DNA from: Bacillota bacterium
Lineage (GTDB): Bacteria; Bacillota; Clostridia; Christensenellales; SZUA-584
NCBI GenBank assembly: GCA_023391105.1
Contig: JAEWBO010000039.1
Coordinates: 1-64,000, forward strand
Direction: 5' to 3'
DNA length: 64,000 nt
How positions within the stretch are numbered: the stretch's first letter is position 1; each line of letters starts with the position of its first letter. The notes under the pieces are model-generated. The model made no database searches and was not told the DNA's origin. It saw nothing but the letters and a program-made list of their open reading frames with translations. Shown here one piece after another: positions 16,714-24,600 of this stretch. A program made the translations under genes and the position numbers.

Positions 16714-18246
16714 ATGAGAGAGACAATACTTGTTCTGGATTTCGGCGGACAATACAACCAGCTTATTGCTCGTCGCGTGCGTGATCTGCAAGTTTATGCA
16801 GAGATTCTGCCGTGCGACGCATCGCTGGAAAGAATAATGGAATATAAGCCTATCGGCATCATATTTACGGGCGGTCCGAACAGTGTGACGGACGAAGACG
16901 CACCGATGTGCGACGCACGTCTTTTCGATGCGGGCATACCGATTCTTGGCATCTGCTACGGCAGCCAGCTTATGGGCAGCATGCTGGGCGGCAGCGTCAA
17001 GCGCGCAGAGCGCCGTGAATACGGCAAAACGGACATTCGCTACGACACGAAATGTGCGTTGTTTAAGGGATTGGACGAAGACTCCGTCTGCTGGATGAGC
17101 CACACCTATTATGTGGACAACCCGCCGGAGGGCTTTTCGATTATTGCATCCACGCAGAGCTGTGAGGTGGGGGCGTTTTGCCACGCGGAGCGCGGCCTTT
17201 ACGGTGTGCAGTTCCATCCCGAGGTCGTGCACACGCACTTTGGCAAAGAAATTCTGCACAACTTCCTATATGAGGTTTGCCACGCAAGCGGTGGATGGAC
17301 GATGGAAAACTATGTGGACACAGCCGTGGCGGACATTCGGCGGCGCGTGGGTGACGGTCGCGTGCTGCTCGGACTTTCGGGCGGCGTGGATTCATCCGTG
17401 GCGGCAGTGCTGCTCGATAAAGCGATCGGCAACCGTCTGACATGCATTTTCGTGGATCACGGCCTGCTTCGCAAGGACGAAGCCAAGCAGGTGGAGGAGA
17501 CCTTCTCGGGCGCGTACGACATGAATCTTGTGTGCGTGGACGCCTCCAACCGGTTCTTAAGCAAACTTGAGGACGTGACAGAGCCTGAGAAAAAGCGCAA
17601 GATCATCGGTGAAGAGTTTATCCGTGTGTTTGAAGAGGAAGCCAAAAAGATCGGCAAGGTGGATTTTCTCGCGCAGGGTACGATATATCCCGACGTGATT
17701 GAGTCCGGCAAGGGTCACGCGGCTGTAATTAAGAGCCACCACAACGTGGGCGGGCTGCCGGACGCGGTGGATTTTGAAGAGATTATTGAACCGCTGCGGG
17801 AGCTGTTTAAGGATGAGGTGAGAGCGCTGGGAGAAGCGTTGGGCATGCCGCACCATATCGTATGGCGGCAGCCGTTCCCAGGGCCCGGCCTTGCGATTCG
17901 CATTATCGGAGACGTGACGCGTGAGAAAGTGGCGACATTGCAGCTGGCCGATGCGATATTCCGAGAGGAGATTGCGAATGCAAATCTCGATTCGGAAATC
18001 TGGCAGTATTTCGCGGTGCTCACCAATATGCGAAGCGTGGGTGTCATGGGAGACGAGCGCACATACGATCATACCATTGCGCTGCGTGCCGTCACCAGCG
18101 TAGACGGTATGACGGCCGACTGGGCGCGTATCCCATACGACGTGATGGAGAAGATTTCAAATCGCATCATCAACGAGGTGAAGGGTGTGAACCGCATCTG
18201 CTACGATGTGACGAGCAAGCCGCCCGCAACGATTGAGTGGGAATAA
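16714..18246 (+). CDS. guaA: GMP synthase (glutamine-hydrolysing)
   Basis: Converts XMP to GMP using ATP and glutamine. The N-terminal class-I glutaminase domain has its nucleophile C81 in GICYGSQ and the His/Glu pair in FHPEV; the ATP pyrophosphatase domain has the PP-loop GLSGGVDSS near 220; the C-terminal dimerisation domain ends KPPATIEWE as is typical. The length of 510 residues is normal. A strong terminator follows, so guaBA is a two-gene operon. Confidence 0.97.
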   Translation: MRETILVLDFGGQYNQLIARRVRDLQVYAEILPCDASLERIMEYKPIGIIFTGGPNSVTDEDAPMCDARLFDAGIPILGICYGSQLMGSMLGGSVKRAERREYGKTDIRYDTKCALFKGLDEDSVCWMSHTYYVDNPPEGFSIIASTQSCEVGAFCHAERGLYGVQFHPEVVHTHFGKEILHNFLYEVCHASGGWTMENYVDTAVADIRRRVGDGRVLLGLSGGVDSSVAAVLLDKAIGNRLTCIFVDHGLLRKDEAKQVEETFSGAYDMNLVCVDASNRFLSKLEDVTEPEKKRKIIGEEFIRVFEEEAKKIGKVDFLAQGTIYPDVIESGKGHAAVIKSHHNVGGLPDAVDFEEIIEPLRELFKDEVRALGEALGMPHHIVWRQPFPGPGLAIRIIGDVTREKVATLQLADAIFREEIANANLDSEIWQYFAVLTNMRSVGVMGDERTYDHTIALRAVTSVDGMTADWARIPYDVMEKISNRIINEVKGVNRICYDVTSKPPATIEWE

Positions 18247-18253
18247 GAAACGA

Positions 18254-18296
18254 AATCCCCGAAGTGCCTTTAAACGGGCGCTTTCGGGGATTGTTT
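18254..18296 (+). terminator. Intrinsic terminator of guaBA
   Basis: AATCCCCGAA (18254-18263) pairs with TTCGGGGATT (18283-18292), with further pairing inside, followed by a T-rich stretch. Confidence 0.85.
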
Positions 18297-18329
18297 ATTT
18301 CAACTGATACTATTTTGATACTATCTCGT

Positions 18330-18773
18330 TTATTCTTTTAACTTATCATGTAACACTCTCAATTTTTCAGCAGATCTCTCGGCTTCGATTTGTGGATAGG
18401 TATATCGCCATTTATCATACTCGTCTTGAGTAATGTTTCTGTTATTTAAACTGGTTAGTGCTTTGGCCCATTTCTTAACATCATTTGAAACAAGTGTGTT
18501 ATTAGGCAGTGCAAGAAACAATTTGTTTTCACTCTCAAAAGGTGTGAATCCATAGGTATCCTCTAAATAGAATAGAGCCTGCATGATACCGAAACGAGTA
18601 TCAAGGTCAGGGTCAGAAAGGGCAAACTCACTTACTCCTAAAGCTCCTGCTATTTTCTCTAGCTGTATTTTTTCCAGAATAACATAAAAACAGCAAAGAC
18701 ATCGCAGAAATGCGGTGTCTTTTGCTATCGTTGCGGAAATGTTAACCAATGTTGCTTGAGATAAACTATACAT
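18330..18773 (-). pseudogene. 5'-truncated XRE-type regulator remnant
   Basis: The part from about residue 35 (LEKIAGALGVSEFALSDP) to the C-terminus (EYDKWRYTYPQIEAERSAE) looks like the end of a helix-turn-helix regulator family of gut Clostridia: last helix of the HTH, then a ligand-type C-terminal domain. The N-terminal HTH that should precede it is missing and is replaced by unrelated sequence (CLCCFYVI). No good ribosome site precedes the first ATG (18773). It lies head-to-head with an intact XRE gene at the edge of an AT-rich island. I treat it as decayed, though the frame is still open. Confidence 0.6.
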
Positions 18774-18808
18774 ATCAGTATAATTATATCAAGCAGGGAG
18801 GTTCTAAT

Positions 18809-19024
18809 ATGTTGTGTGATAATTTGAAAAATCTAAGAAAGTCTAAAGGACTATCTCAAGAAGAATTAGCCATAAGATTGAATGTGGTACGGCAAACAAT
18901 TTCAAAATGGGAGCAAGGTTTATCGGTTCCCGATTCCGAAATGCTTATTCGGATAGCAGAAAAACTTGATACTTCCGTAAATGTTCTTTTAGGTGAAACC
19001 ATTACGGGGAAAACTCAGAACTAA
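18809..19024 (+). CDS. XRE-family helix-turn-helix regulator (N-terminal part of a frameshifted gene)
   Basis: 71 residues containing a complete HTH-XRE domain: NLKNLRKSKGLSQEELAIRL, then VRQTISKWEQGLSVPDSE, the typical recognition helix and linker. The ATG has GGAGG 7 bp upstream. The frame stops at TAA 19022-19024, but the -1 frame continues at once with SELKAIAAKLELLNEQ and two membrane helices, which is how this family normally ends. A one-base loss in the GGGGAAAA run (19006-19013) would explain it. The HTH alone might still bind DNA. It belongs to the AT-rich island and is a likely recent acquisition. Confidence 0.8.
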   Translation: MLCDNLKNLRKSKGLSQEELAIRLNVVRQTISKWEQGLSVPDSEMLIRIAEKLDTSVNVLLGETITGKTQN

Positions 19025-19047
19025 AAGCTATTGCCGCCAAACTGGAA

Positions 19048-19341
19048 TTGTTAAATGAACAATATGCTATACGAAGTGAACGCCGCAGAAAAATTTGGCG
19101 AGCTGTTTTTGTTGCAGTAATTGTTTTATGTTCAATAAAATTTTTACTTGAAATATTAGACTTTGTTTATTGGCGCTCTGCGATGGAGGATATTAACACA
19201 AATACTTCTATTATTGGTGGATTCGATAGTCCAACAAGCATCTATGTATCGAGCATTTCCATCAAGACCGGAACTGTTATTGTTGCATTTGTTGCAATTG
19301 TTATATCGATTATTGGCTTATATAAAACAAATAGAAAGTAA
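19048..19341 (+). pseudogene. Membrane-anchored C-terminal half of the frameshifted XRE gene
   Basis: The frame holds two hydrophobic segments (about VFVAVIVLCSIKFLLEILDF and VIVAFVAIVISIIGLYKT) and ends NRK. In one piece with the upstream HTH this would be a membrane-anchored XRE regulator of about 175 residues. The frame is already open from about 19012 (SELKAIAAKLE at 19015-19047) without a start. TTG 19048 has no convincing ribosome site, so independent translation is doubtful. Confidence 0.6.
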
Positions 19342-19350
19342 GGTGATTAA

Positions 19351-19812
19351 ATGCTTGGAATGATAAAGAAAATCTTTTCTGTATTTTTATTGATAGTGTT
19401 AGTGTTTACACTTTCTGCTTGTAGCGGAGAGATTGTTGCGATTGATGATTATAAGTGGAAAATGCGAACTGTTATGAGTAATGACACTGAGGTTGCTCAA
19501 AATGAAAATGAGTTTGTTGTCGCTGTTGGAGAAGCCGATGAACTGTATCCTGCAGCAAAAATTGCAAACCTTAAATTAGTAGCTGAAGATGGTGTGATTA
19601 CCATTACCGATGAAACAAATAATAAAACTTACACCGGAAGCTACAAGGTGCAACAGAAAACACCTAAAGGTACTGACTATGAAATAATAATCGACGGTAT
19701 AAAAGGATACGCTACCGTAGCTCCTACAGAGTATTATGACTGTTCCGAGATTCCGACCTTACCGATCAATCTTGGCGACTACGGTTTATATTTCATTCCT
19801 GCCAACAACTAA
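19351..19812 (+). CDS. Putative lipoprotein of unknown function
   Basis: A 153-residue protein with a lipoprotein signal: KK, a hydrophobic stretch, then lipobox LSAC with Cys at position 24. It should be anchored on the outer face of the membrane. The mature part is acidic, beta-rich, and has no recognised domain. AAGGTGATTAA precedes the ATG. It lies 9 bp after the frameshifted XRE gene and has the same AT-rich composition, so the pair probably arrived together. The binding partner is unknown. Confidence 0.75.
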   Translation: MLGMIKKIFSVFLLIVLVFTLSACSGEIVAIDDYKWKMRTVMSNDTEVAQNENEFVVAVGEADELYPAAKIANLKLVAEDGVITITDETNNKTYTGSYKVQQKTPKGTDYEIIIDGIKGYATVAPTEYYDCSEIPTLPINLGDYGLYFIPANN

Positions 19813-19969
19813 TTTTGTGCACAGGATAATACAGATACGTCGTGTATCAAAAAAATCAAGACTAACGAGAAACAAAAATGCATAAACAGAATTGTTTAGT
19901 CTTGGTCGAGTGGGAGTAAATAATACAGATAAAAAAGAAAACAACATGAATATGACAACACCGTAAACC

Positions 19970-20001
19970 ATAGCCTCGGGAATACCGGGGCTATTTCATT
20001 T
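19970..20001 (+). terminator. Terminator closing the AT-rich island
   Basis: ATAGCCTCGG (19970-19979) pairs with CCGGGGCTAT (19985-19994), a 10-bp stem with one G-U pair and a 5-nt loop, followed by TTCATTT. Confidence 0.75.
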
Positions 20002-20056
20002 GGAGATGAGCCATAATTTTTTTGGATATTTATACCTTGCAAAATTGTGTTAGGAG

Positions 20057-20085
20057 TTGACTGCGTTCGGACTGTGATTTATAAT
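20057..20085 (+). promoter_or_regulatory. Promoter of the TetR regulator gene
   Basis: TTGACT (20057-20062) and TATAAT (20080-20085) with a 17-bp spacer. The 13-bp operator begins at the last base of the -10 box, so a bound repressor would cover the transcription start. Confidence 0.8.
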
Positions 20086-20097
20086 GAACAATGTTCA
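20085..20097. promoter_or_regulatory. TetR operator, site 1
   Basis: TGAACAATGTTCA is a perfect palindrome around a central base. The identical 13 bp occur at 20677-20689, upstream of the pump. Two identical palindromes flanking one tetR gene point to this TetR protein as the ligand. Confidence 0.8.
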
Positions 20098-20115
20098 TAA
20101 AAGCGGAGGATAGCG

Positions 20116-20658
20116 ATGCCCAAAACACTGCCGAACATCAAGGAAGAGATTCTTGAGACCACGCGCCGCATGGTGCTGGAAAAGGGATACAACAAAATCA
20201 GCATCCGTGATATCGCGAAAGAATGCGGCATTGCCACCGGGACGTTTTATAATTACTTTCGATCGAAACAGGCTATTGTGTCTGCAACTCTCGCAGAGGA
20301 CTGGGCCATGATGACGCAAATGATCAAGATGCGTACGAAGGTAGACATGCCGCCCGTCAAGCAGCTCGAAACAGTATTTTTTGAACTGAAGCATATGATG
20401 AATCAGGTGCATCAGCTTTGGGCAGAGGGTCTCCCCGATAACTTTGAAAGCGAAACCATGAACAAGATGCAGCGGATCAAAACGCAACTGCGCATGGATT
20501 TCGCCGGAACCGTGCGCGATATTATCCATGGACACGTGGAACCGGAGCGAGAGGAATTTTTGTCGGAGTTCATTTCCCGTGTTTTTTTCACATATGCTTA
20601 CAAAAAAGACTCAGATTTAGACGATATGCGTTTTGTGTTAGAAAAATTCATTAAGTAA
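20116..20658 (+). CDS. TetR/AcrR-family transcriptional regulator
   Basis: A 180-residue repressor-type protein. The N-terminal HTH is clear: MVLEKGYNKISIRDIAKECG then ATGTFYNYFRSKQAIV (residues about 15-60). The C-terminal helices would form the ligand pocket and dimer face, and are not assignable to a ligand. GCGGAGGATAGCG precedes the ATG. Identical palindromes lie over its own promoter and before the downstream pump, so it probably represses both and responds to a pump substrate. Confidence 0.92.
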   Translation: MPKTLPNIKEEILETTRRMVLEKGYNKISIRDIAKECGIATGTFYNYFRSKQAIVSATLAEDWAMMTQMIKMRTKVDMPPVKQLETVFFELKHMMNQVHQLWAEGLPDNFESETMNKMQRIKTQLRMDFAGTVRDIIHGHVEPEREEFLSEFISRVFFTYAYKKDSDLDDMRFVLEKFIK

Positions 20659-20676
20659 TTTTTTTTGCTAATGGAA

Positions 20677-20689
20677 TGAACAATGTTCA
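20677..20689. promoter_or_regulatory. TetR operator, site 2 (pump promoter)
   Basis: Exact copy of TGAACAATGTTCA (see 20085-20097), 36 bp before the chosen pump start. It lies just downstream of a possible -10 (GCTAAT, 20667-20672) within the short spacer between tetR and the pump gene. Confidence 0.8.
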
Positions 20690-20724
20690 TTTTGATTAAT
20701 TTTATTGATTTGCAGGAGGAATAT

Positions 20725-23505
20725 ATGACGGTTGAAACGAAGAAAAGGCGCCTGGGATGGGTGCTGGCGGTTTATCTGCTGGGCATATTCATCGGTGCGA
20801 TCGATACAGGGATACTGACGCCGGCTCGTATCGTGGTGCAAAATTCACTGGGTGTAGGCGAAAAGACGGGCATATGGATGATCACCGCGTTTACGCTGGC
20901 CTATGCCTGTTCTATGCCGATACTGGGTAAGCTCGCCGACCGCATCGGTCGCAAAAAGGTATATATGGTGGCCATCGCGCTGTTCGGCACGGGCTCACTT
21001 ATCTGTGGACTGTCCAACTTCGTTGACAGCTTCCCGCTACTGATCATAGGGCGCGTGATTCAAGCAATTGGCGGCGGAGGCATAGTGCCGCTGGCAACCG
21101 CGGAGTTCGGAACGAGCTTCCCGGAGAACAAACGCGGCATGGCTCTTGGCCTCGTGGGGGGCGTATACGGAATCGCGAACATACTGGGTGCGACGCTGGG
21201 CAGCGCAATTCTTGACTTGGTTGGCACGGCAAATTGGCACTGGCTGTTTTTCATCAATCTGCCCATCTGCGTGTTCGTAGTGGCGGTGGGCGTATTTACA
21301 CTGCCCAAGGGTGAGAAAAAGTCCGCACACCGTATCGATTATATAGGGACGGTTGTACTTGTCGTCATGGTCTTGTCCCTGCTTTACGGTCTCAATAATC
21401 TGGACTTTTTCGACTTTGGAAAAACAATCGGAAATGCGGATGTTTATCCGTTCCTCATACTGTTTGCGCTGCTTGTGCCGCTGTTTGTGCGTCTTGAAAA
21501 GCGCTCCGCTGATCCGATATTCAACATAGGATATTTCAGCAACGGGCGTATCGTGATCACTTTTGTGCTGGCGCTCGCCGTAGGTATCATGCTCATGGGC
21601 ATGGTGTTCGTGCCTCAGTTCGCCGAGAACGCACTCAAGACGCGTGCGGGATCAGGAGGCTATTTCGTCACGATACTCGGGCTGTTCGCGGGCATCGGCG
21701 GGCCGCTCAGCGGGCGGCTGGTTGACAAGTTTGGCCCCAAGAAGATACTGTTCTTGGGCTTCGGAATTTCCATGGTAGCTGCGCTGTTTCTAGCGCTGTA
21801 CGCCACAACGCATGTCAGCGTGGTCAGCGTGGTGGTCAGTCTTATCCTCATGGGCTCCGGCCTCGGTTTCGTCATGGGCACACCGCTCAACTATATGATG
21901 CTGTCCAATACACCCAAAGAGGAATCCAACTCGGCTCTTTCCGCGCTGTCGTTGATTCGCTCCATCGGAACGACCATCGGGCCGATCATCATGATCGGAT
22001 TTATCGCACAGGCTGGTACTGCCGCGCAAGATAAGATCATGAATGTACTGCCCCCCATATCAACAATACAGATTACAGCGGATGAAACGCTGACAGATGG
22101 CATCACAGCGAACCTCAACTCACTTAAGGAGGGCATGACGCTGTCCAATGAAAAGCAGGACGCGTTGCTGACCATTGTGGATGAACTCGAGACTCAAAAC
22201 GCGGCGCTAAAAGAAGCGGATGCAAAGATGCAGGCAGATTTCGAATCCATAAAAAACGATCCGGACTTTGCAGACATGCTGGCAGAGATGGATTTTAGCA
22301 TGCCCGAAGGTGCGGACACACCCGACTTTTCGTCCATACGTGACATGCTTTCCCAGAACAGCGGCATGAGCACGGACGACATTGACGAATATATGAGCAT
22401 GCTGGACTTTGAGAATCAGGCCGGCATGGACTTTGATATGACAGGAGACGGCGAACTGCCCGAGGACGTACTTCAGCGCTTGCAGTCGTCTGATGTCAAC
22501 AGCATTACAGGTGATGTGGTATATCTTACGCAACGTATGTTCAATATCTATACACCAGATGTGATCACATCGATACAGAGCGGCATCGGCGAGGGAATCA
22601 GCGGCATTGGCGAGGGGATCAGCGGATTGACCAAGGCATCGGACGGCATTGCAACAGGGCTTGACGGTTTGCAATCTGGTATTGACGGCATCGGGCAGGG
22701 CATAGAGGGTGCGCAGCAGGGGCTTAGCGGCATGAACGAGGGCATGGATGGTATGAACAGTGCCATCAGCGGAATTAAAAAGGGTATCAAAGGCATCAAC
22801 TCAGGCATTACCCAGATGGAGGAGGCGACCAAAGGCATCGCGGAGGGTATCGCCGGTATGGAGCAGGGTATAGCCGGCCTTGATGCGCAGATCGCTGCTA
22901 AGCAAGCAGAGCTGCAAGCGTCCATCGCCGCGGGCGATCCGCCGTCGGTTTTCGGAAAGATGCAGGGCGAGCTGATTGGTCTCACCGCAGCTCACGACAG
23001 CTTGCAGGCGAAGTTGGAAGGCGCGCAGAGTCAGCAGGGCGAGCTGGAGTCGCAGGTCGCTTCGATGAAGAAGAAGGTTTCATCAATGAATGCATCCATC
23101 AAAAACATCAAGGCGGCGAAGGGAAAGCTAGAAGTCCTGATAGCGGATGTACAGGAAGAGGTGGCATTGATGACATCGATGCAGACAGGTATGAGCAACG
23201 CCGCCGGGATCATGGAGGAGCAGAAATCGACGGTAACCCAAATGTCCGAACAGATGTCAGACGTGCAGAAACGTCTTGAAACATTGCAGGCGTCGATGCC
23301 AGGATATTTTGATACTGCACTTGACAATTATGTGATGCAGGTAGAATCGCAGGGAGATGAGATCGAGACGGTGTTCCAAAGTACGTTGAACGCGGGATTC
23401 ACGCGAATGTATTACGCAGTGGCGATATTGTGCGCGGCGGCTTGTATCGCGCTGGTATTTTACCGCAATGGAAAGAGTAAGACGGAGGTAAAGTCGCAGA
23501 CGTAA
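20725..23505 (+). CDS. DHA2-type MFS efflux transporter with very long extracytoplasmic coiled-coil insertion
   Basis: 926 residues. Residues 1-430 are an MFS drug/H+ antiporter core: TM1 with GAID, motif A GKLADRIGRKK (about 68-78), and 13 hydrophobic segments in my reading. Residues 435-890 are an insertion before the last helix (893-913). The insertion has an acidic helical part (about 455-600), a Gly-rich heptad block (about 618-720, e.g. GIGEGISGIGEGIS) and a coiled coil (about 720-860). QacA-like 14-TM pumps have a loop at the same place, but far shorter. The start at 20725 follows AGGAGGAATAT; an in-frame ATG at 20683 would lie within the operator. The substrate is unknown; TetR control suggests a toxic compound or a cell-surface molecule. 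Confidence 0.9.
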   Translation: MTVETKKRRLGWVLAVYLLGIFIGAIDTGILTPARIVVQNSLGVGEKTGIWMITAFTLAYACSMPILGKLADRIGRKKVYMVAIALFGTGSLICGLSNFVDSFPLLIIGRVIQAIGGGGIVPLATAEFGTSFPENKRGMALGLVGGVYGIANILGATLGSAILDLVGTANWHWLFFINLPICVFVVAVGVFTLPKGEKKSAHRIDYIGTVVLVVMVLSLLYGLNNLDFFDFGKTIGNADVYPFLILFALLVPLFVRLEKRSADPIFNIGYFSNGRIVITFVLALAVGIMLMGMVFVPQFAENALKTRAGSGGYFVTILGLFAGIGGPLSGRLVDKFGPKKILFLGFGISMVAALFLALYATTHVSVVSVVVSLILMGSGLGFVMGTPLNYMMLSNTPKEESNSALSALSLIRSIGTTIGPIIMIGFIAQAGTAAQDKIMNVLPPISTIQITADETLTDGITANLNSLKEGMTLSNEKQDALLTIVDELETQNAALKEADAKMQADFESIKNDPDFADMLAEMDFSMPEGADTPDFSSIRDMLSQNSGMSTDDIDEYMSMLDFENQAGMDFDMTGDGELPEDVLQRLQSSDVNSITGDVVYLTQRMFNIYTPDVITSIQSGIGEGISGIGEGISGLTKASDGIATGLDGLQSGIDGIGQGIEGAQQGLSGMNEGMDGMNSAISGIKKGIKGINSGITQMEEATKGIAEGIAGMEQGIAGLDAQIAAKQAELQASIAAGDPPSVFGKMQGELIGLTAAHDSLQAKLEGAQSQQGELESQVASMKKKVSSMNASIKNIKAAKGKLEVLIADVQEEVALMTSMQTGMSNAAGIMEEQKSTVTQMSEQMSDVQKRLETLQASMPGYFDTALDNYVMQVESQGDEIETVFQSTLNAGFTRMYYAVAILCAAACIALVFYRNGKSKTEVKSQT
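22582..22623 (+). repeat. 21-bp tandem repeat coding GIGEGIS twice
   Basis: Two adjacent 21-bp units (22582-22602 and 22603-22623), differing at two silent bases, encode successive heptads in the pump insertion. They mark the start of the Gly-rich heptad array, which then diverges. Confidence 0.85.
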
Positions 23506-23753
23506 TCGTCTGCGATGGAGCCTTAGGATGTATGTGTCCGCTAACCGGACGTCCGATATTTATAGTCAACCATATATCCGGCTTCTGTCGATTCCCAAAG
23601 ATACAGGATTCCGGGCGCAGATGGAGCCTGATATGCCAGGCAGCAATGGTAAAGTCAGACGAAAGAAATCATCATAATGCCGGATGGCACAGATAACCAT
23701 CCCTTATTGAAATACGTTCGGCTTCAAAGGGGAGCGTAACATTCAGGTGCGTT

Positions 23754-23782
23754 TTGACAAAATGATACTGATATAGTAATAT
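23754..23782 (+). promoter_or_regulatory. Consensus promoter upstream of the DUF6144-type gene
   Basis: TTGACA (23754-23759) and TAATAT (23777-23782), spacer 17 bp, the same pair of boxes as the guaB promoter. The start would be about 23789, leaving a leader of about 230 nt before the gene at 24019. Confidence 0.75.
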
Positions 23783-23818
23783 ACAATATATCTCAATACC
23801 GAAAGGACATTGTCTGCA

Positions 23819-23842
23819 ATGATGGATCCAATCTATCGCTAG
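23819..23842 (+). CDS. Possible leader peptide (MMDPIYR)
   Basis: AAAGGACA followed 10 nt later by ATG ATG and a stop after seven codons. It lies between a consensus promoter and an intrinsic terminator, where attenuation leader peptides sit. The ribosome site is reasonable, but such mini-ORFs also occur by chance. Confidence 0.3.
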   Translation: MMDPIYR

Positions 23843-23951
23843 TTTTCAAATGAAGCATATAGGGTACGGCTGTCACGTATAGCCTTGATTATTGTACGTT
23901 TGAATAATAGTGAATAGTGGAAAAGTTGTGTGGAAATGCCTGGTTTACAGC

Positions 23952-23976
23952 ACACACTATTTGGGTGTGTTTTTTC
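23952..23976 (+). terminator. Intrinsic terminator within the leader of the DUF6144-type gene
   Basis: ACACAC (23952-23957) pairs with GTGTGT (23965-23970), followed by T residues to about 23975. It lies about 43 bp before the gene start and about 165 nt into the predicted transcript. Confidence 0.7.
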
Positions 23977-24018
23977 ATGCTTCTTAAACCGCTGCACACA
24001 AAAAAAGAAAGAGGTTTA

Positions 24019-24573
24019 ATGATGTTTGATATTAGAAAAATCCAGGAGCAAGTTATTTTTGATGCTATAAAAGCGGCCAGCAACGAAGATACGGCTGCAA
24101 AAATTGTGTATGGGGAACACGGAATGTCTGAGGACAATGCGACATGGGTGAAATCCACCATGAGCAGACTGGAAAGCTGCTTTGACAGGCCTGCGGTTAA
24201 GCAGATCAGAATGAACTGCCAATGCGGATATGCAATGGATGAGAAATTAGCGCTCGTGAAGGAGCTGATGGAATCATCGACCAATCTAGAGGAATTTGCA
24301 AACCAAGACAAAGCAAAGGCAATAGGTCTTTCATACACAAATGGGGAACTCTATCTGCAATTTTTGTTTTGCCCCTGCCCGATGCTTGCCGATGTGGATA
24401 AATTGGACACGTACACATGGTGCCAATGCACGACAGGGTACAGCAAAGTTCTTTTTGAGAAAGCATTTGGCTGTAACGTCGATGTCGAATTGTTGAAAAG
24501 CATAAAAGTGGGTGACGATATATGTCTTATGAAAATCATTCCCCTTGATACTGTTTGGAAACAGGCAAAATAA
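24019..24573 (+). CDS. DUF6144-type cysteine-rich protein of unknown function
   Basis: 184 residues. Cysteines are grouped as CQCGY (near 70), FCPCPM (near 130) and WCQCTTGYSK (near 148), which suggests a metal or redox site. The layout recalls a clostridial family annotated DUF6144, with no known function; I rely on memory for that name. The ATG at 24019 (or 24022) follows AAAGAGG; the longer open frame from 23917 would start before the leader terminator and is unlikely. Expression is probably governed by the upstream leader. Its terminator copy (24601-24621) is duplicated at 24785-24805. Confidence 0.75.
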   Translation: MMFDIRKIQEQVIFDAIKAASNEDTAAKIVYGEHGMSEDNATWVKSTMSRLESCFDRPAVKQIRMNCQCGYAMDEKLALVKELMESSTNLEEFANQDKAKAIGLSYTNGELYLQFLFCPCPMLADVDKLDTYTWCQCTTGYSKVLFEKAFGCNVDVELLKSIKVGDDICLMKIIPLDTVWKQAK

Positions 24574-24600
24574 ACAGAATACACTTATGTTAATGAAAAA

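Larger units (their letters stand above)
19813..20115. other. Intergenic region: terminator and TetR promoter/operator
   Basis: This 303-bp gap holds a small hairpin (GATAC/GTATC, about 19833-19847), a terminator (19970-20001), and the tetR promoter with its operator (20057-20097). No further coding sequence is seen. Confidence 0.6.
23506..24018. other. Intergenic region with stable hairpin, promoter, mini-ORF and attenuator-like terminator
   Basis: This 513-bp gap begins with a perfect hairpin, CGCAGACG (23495-23502) with CGTCTGCG (23507-23514), whose loop contains the pump stop codon. The middle (23520-23750) shows nothing I can support. Then come a consensus promoter (23754-23782), a seven-codon ORF (23819-23842) and a terminator (23952-23976) before the next gene. 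Confidence 0.55.

Noticed and set aside
19004..19020. Programmed -1 frameshift site in the XRE gene
   Set aside because: Codons GGG AAA preceded by G do not form an X-XXY-YYZ heptamer with good re-pairing, and no downstream pseudoknot is evident. A one-base mutation or error is simpler.
22582..22900. Repeated GGCATCGGCGAGGG-like units considered as a CRISPR or DNA satellite
   Set aside because: The repeats are in frame, encode heptads of the pump insertion, diverge quickly, and have no spacers.
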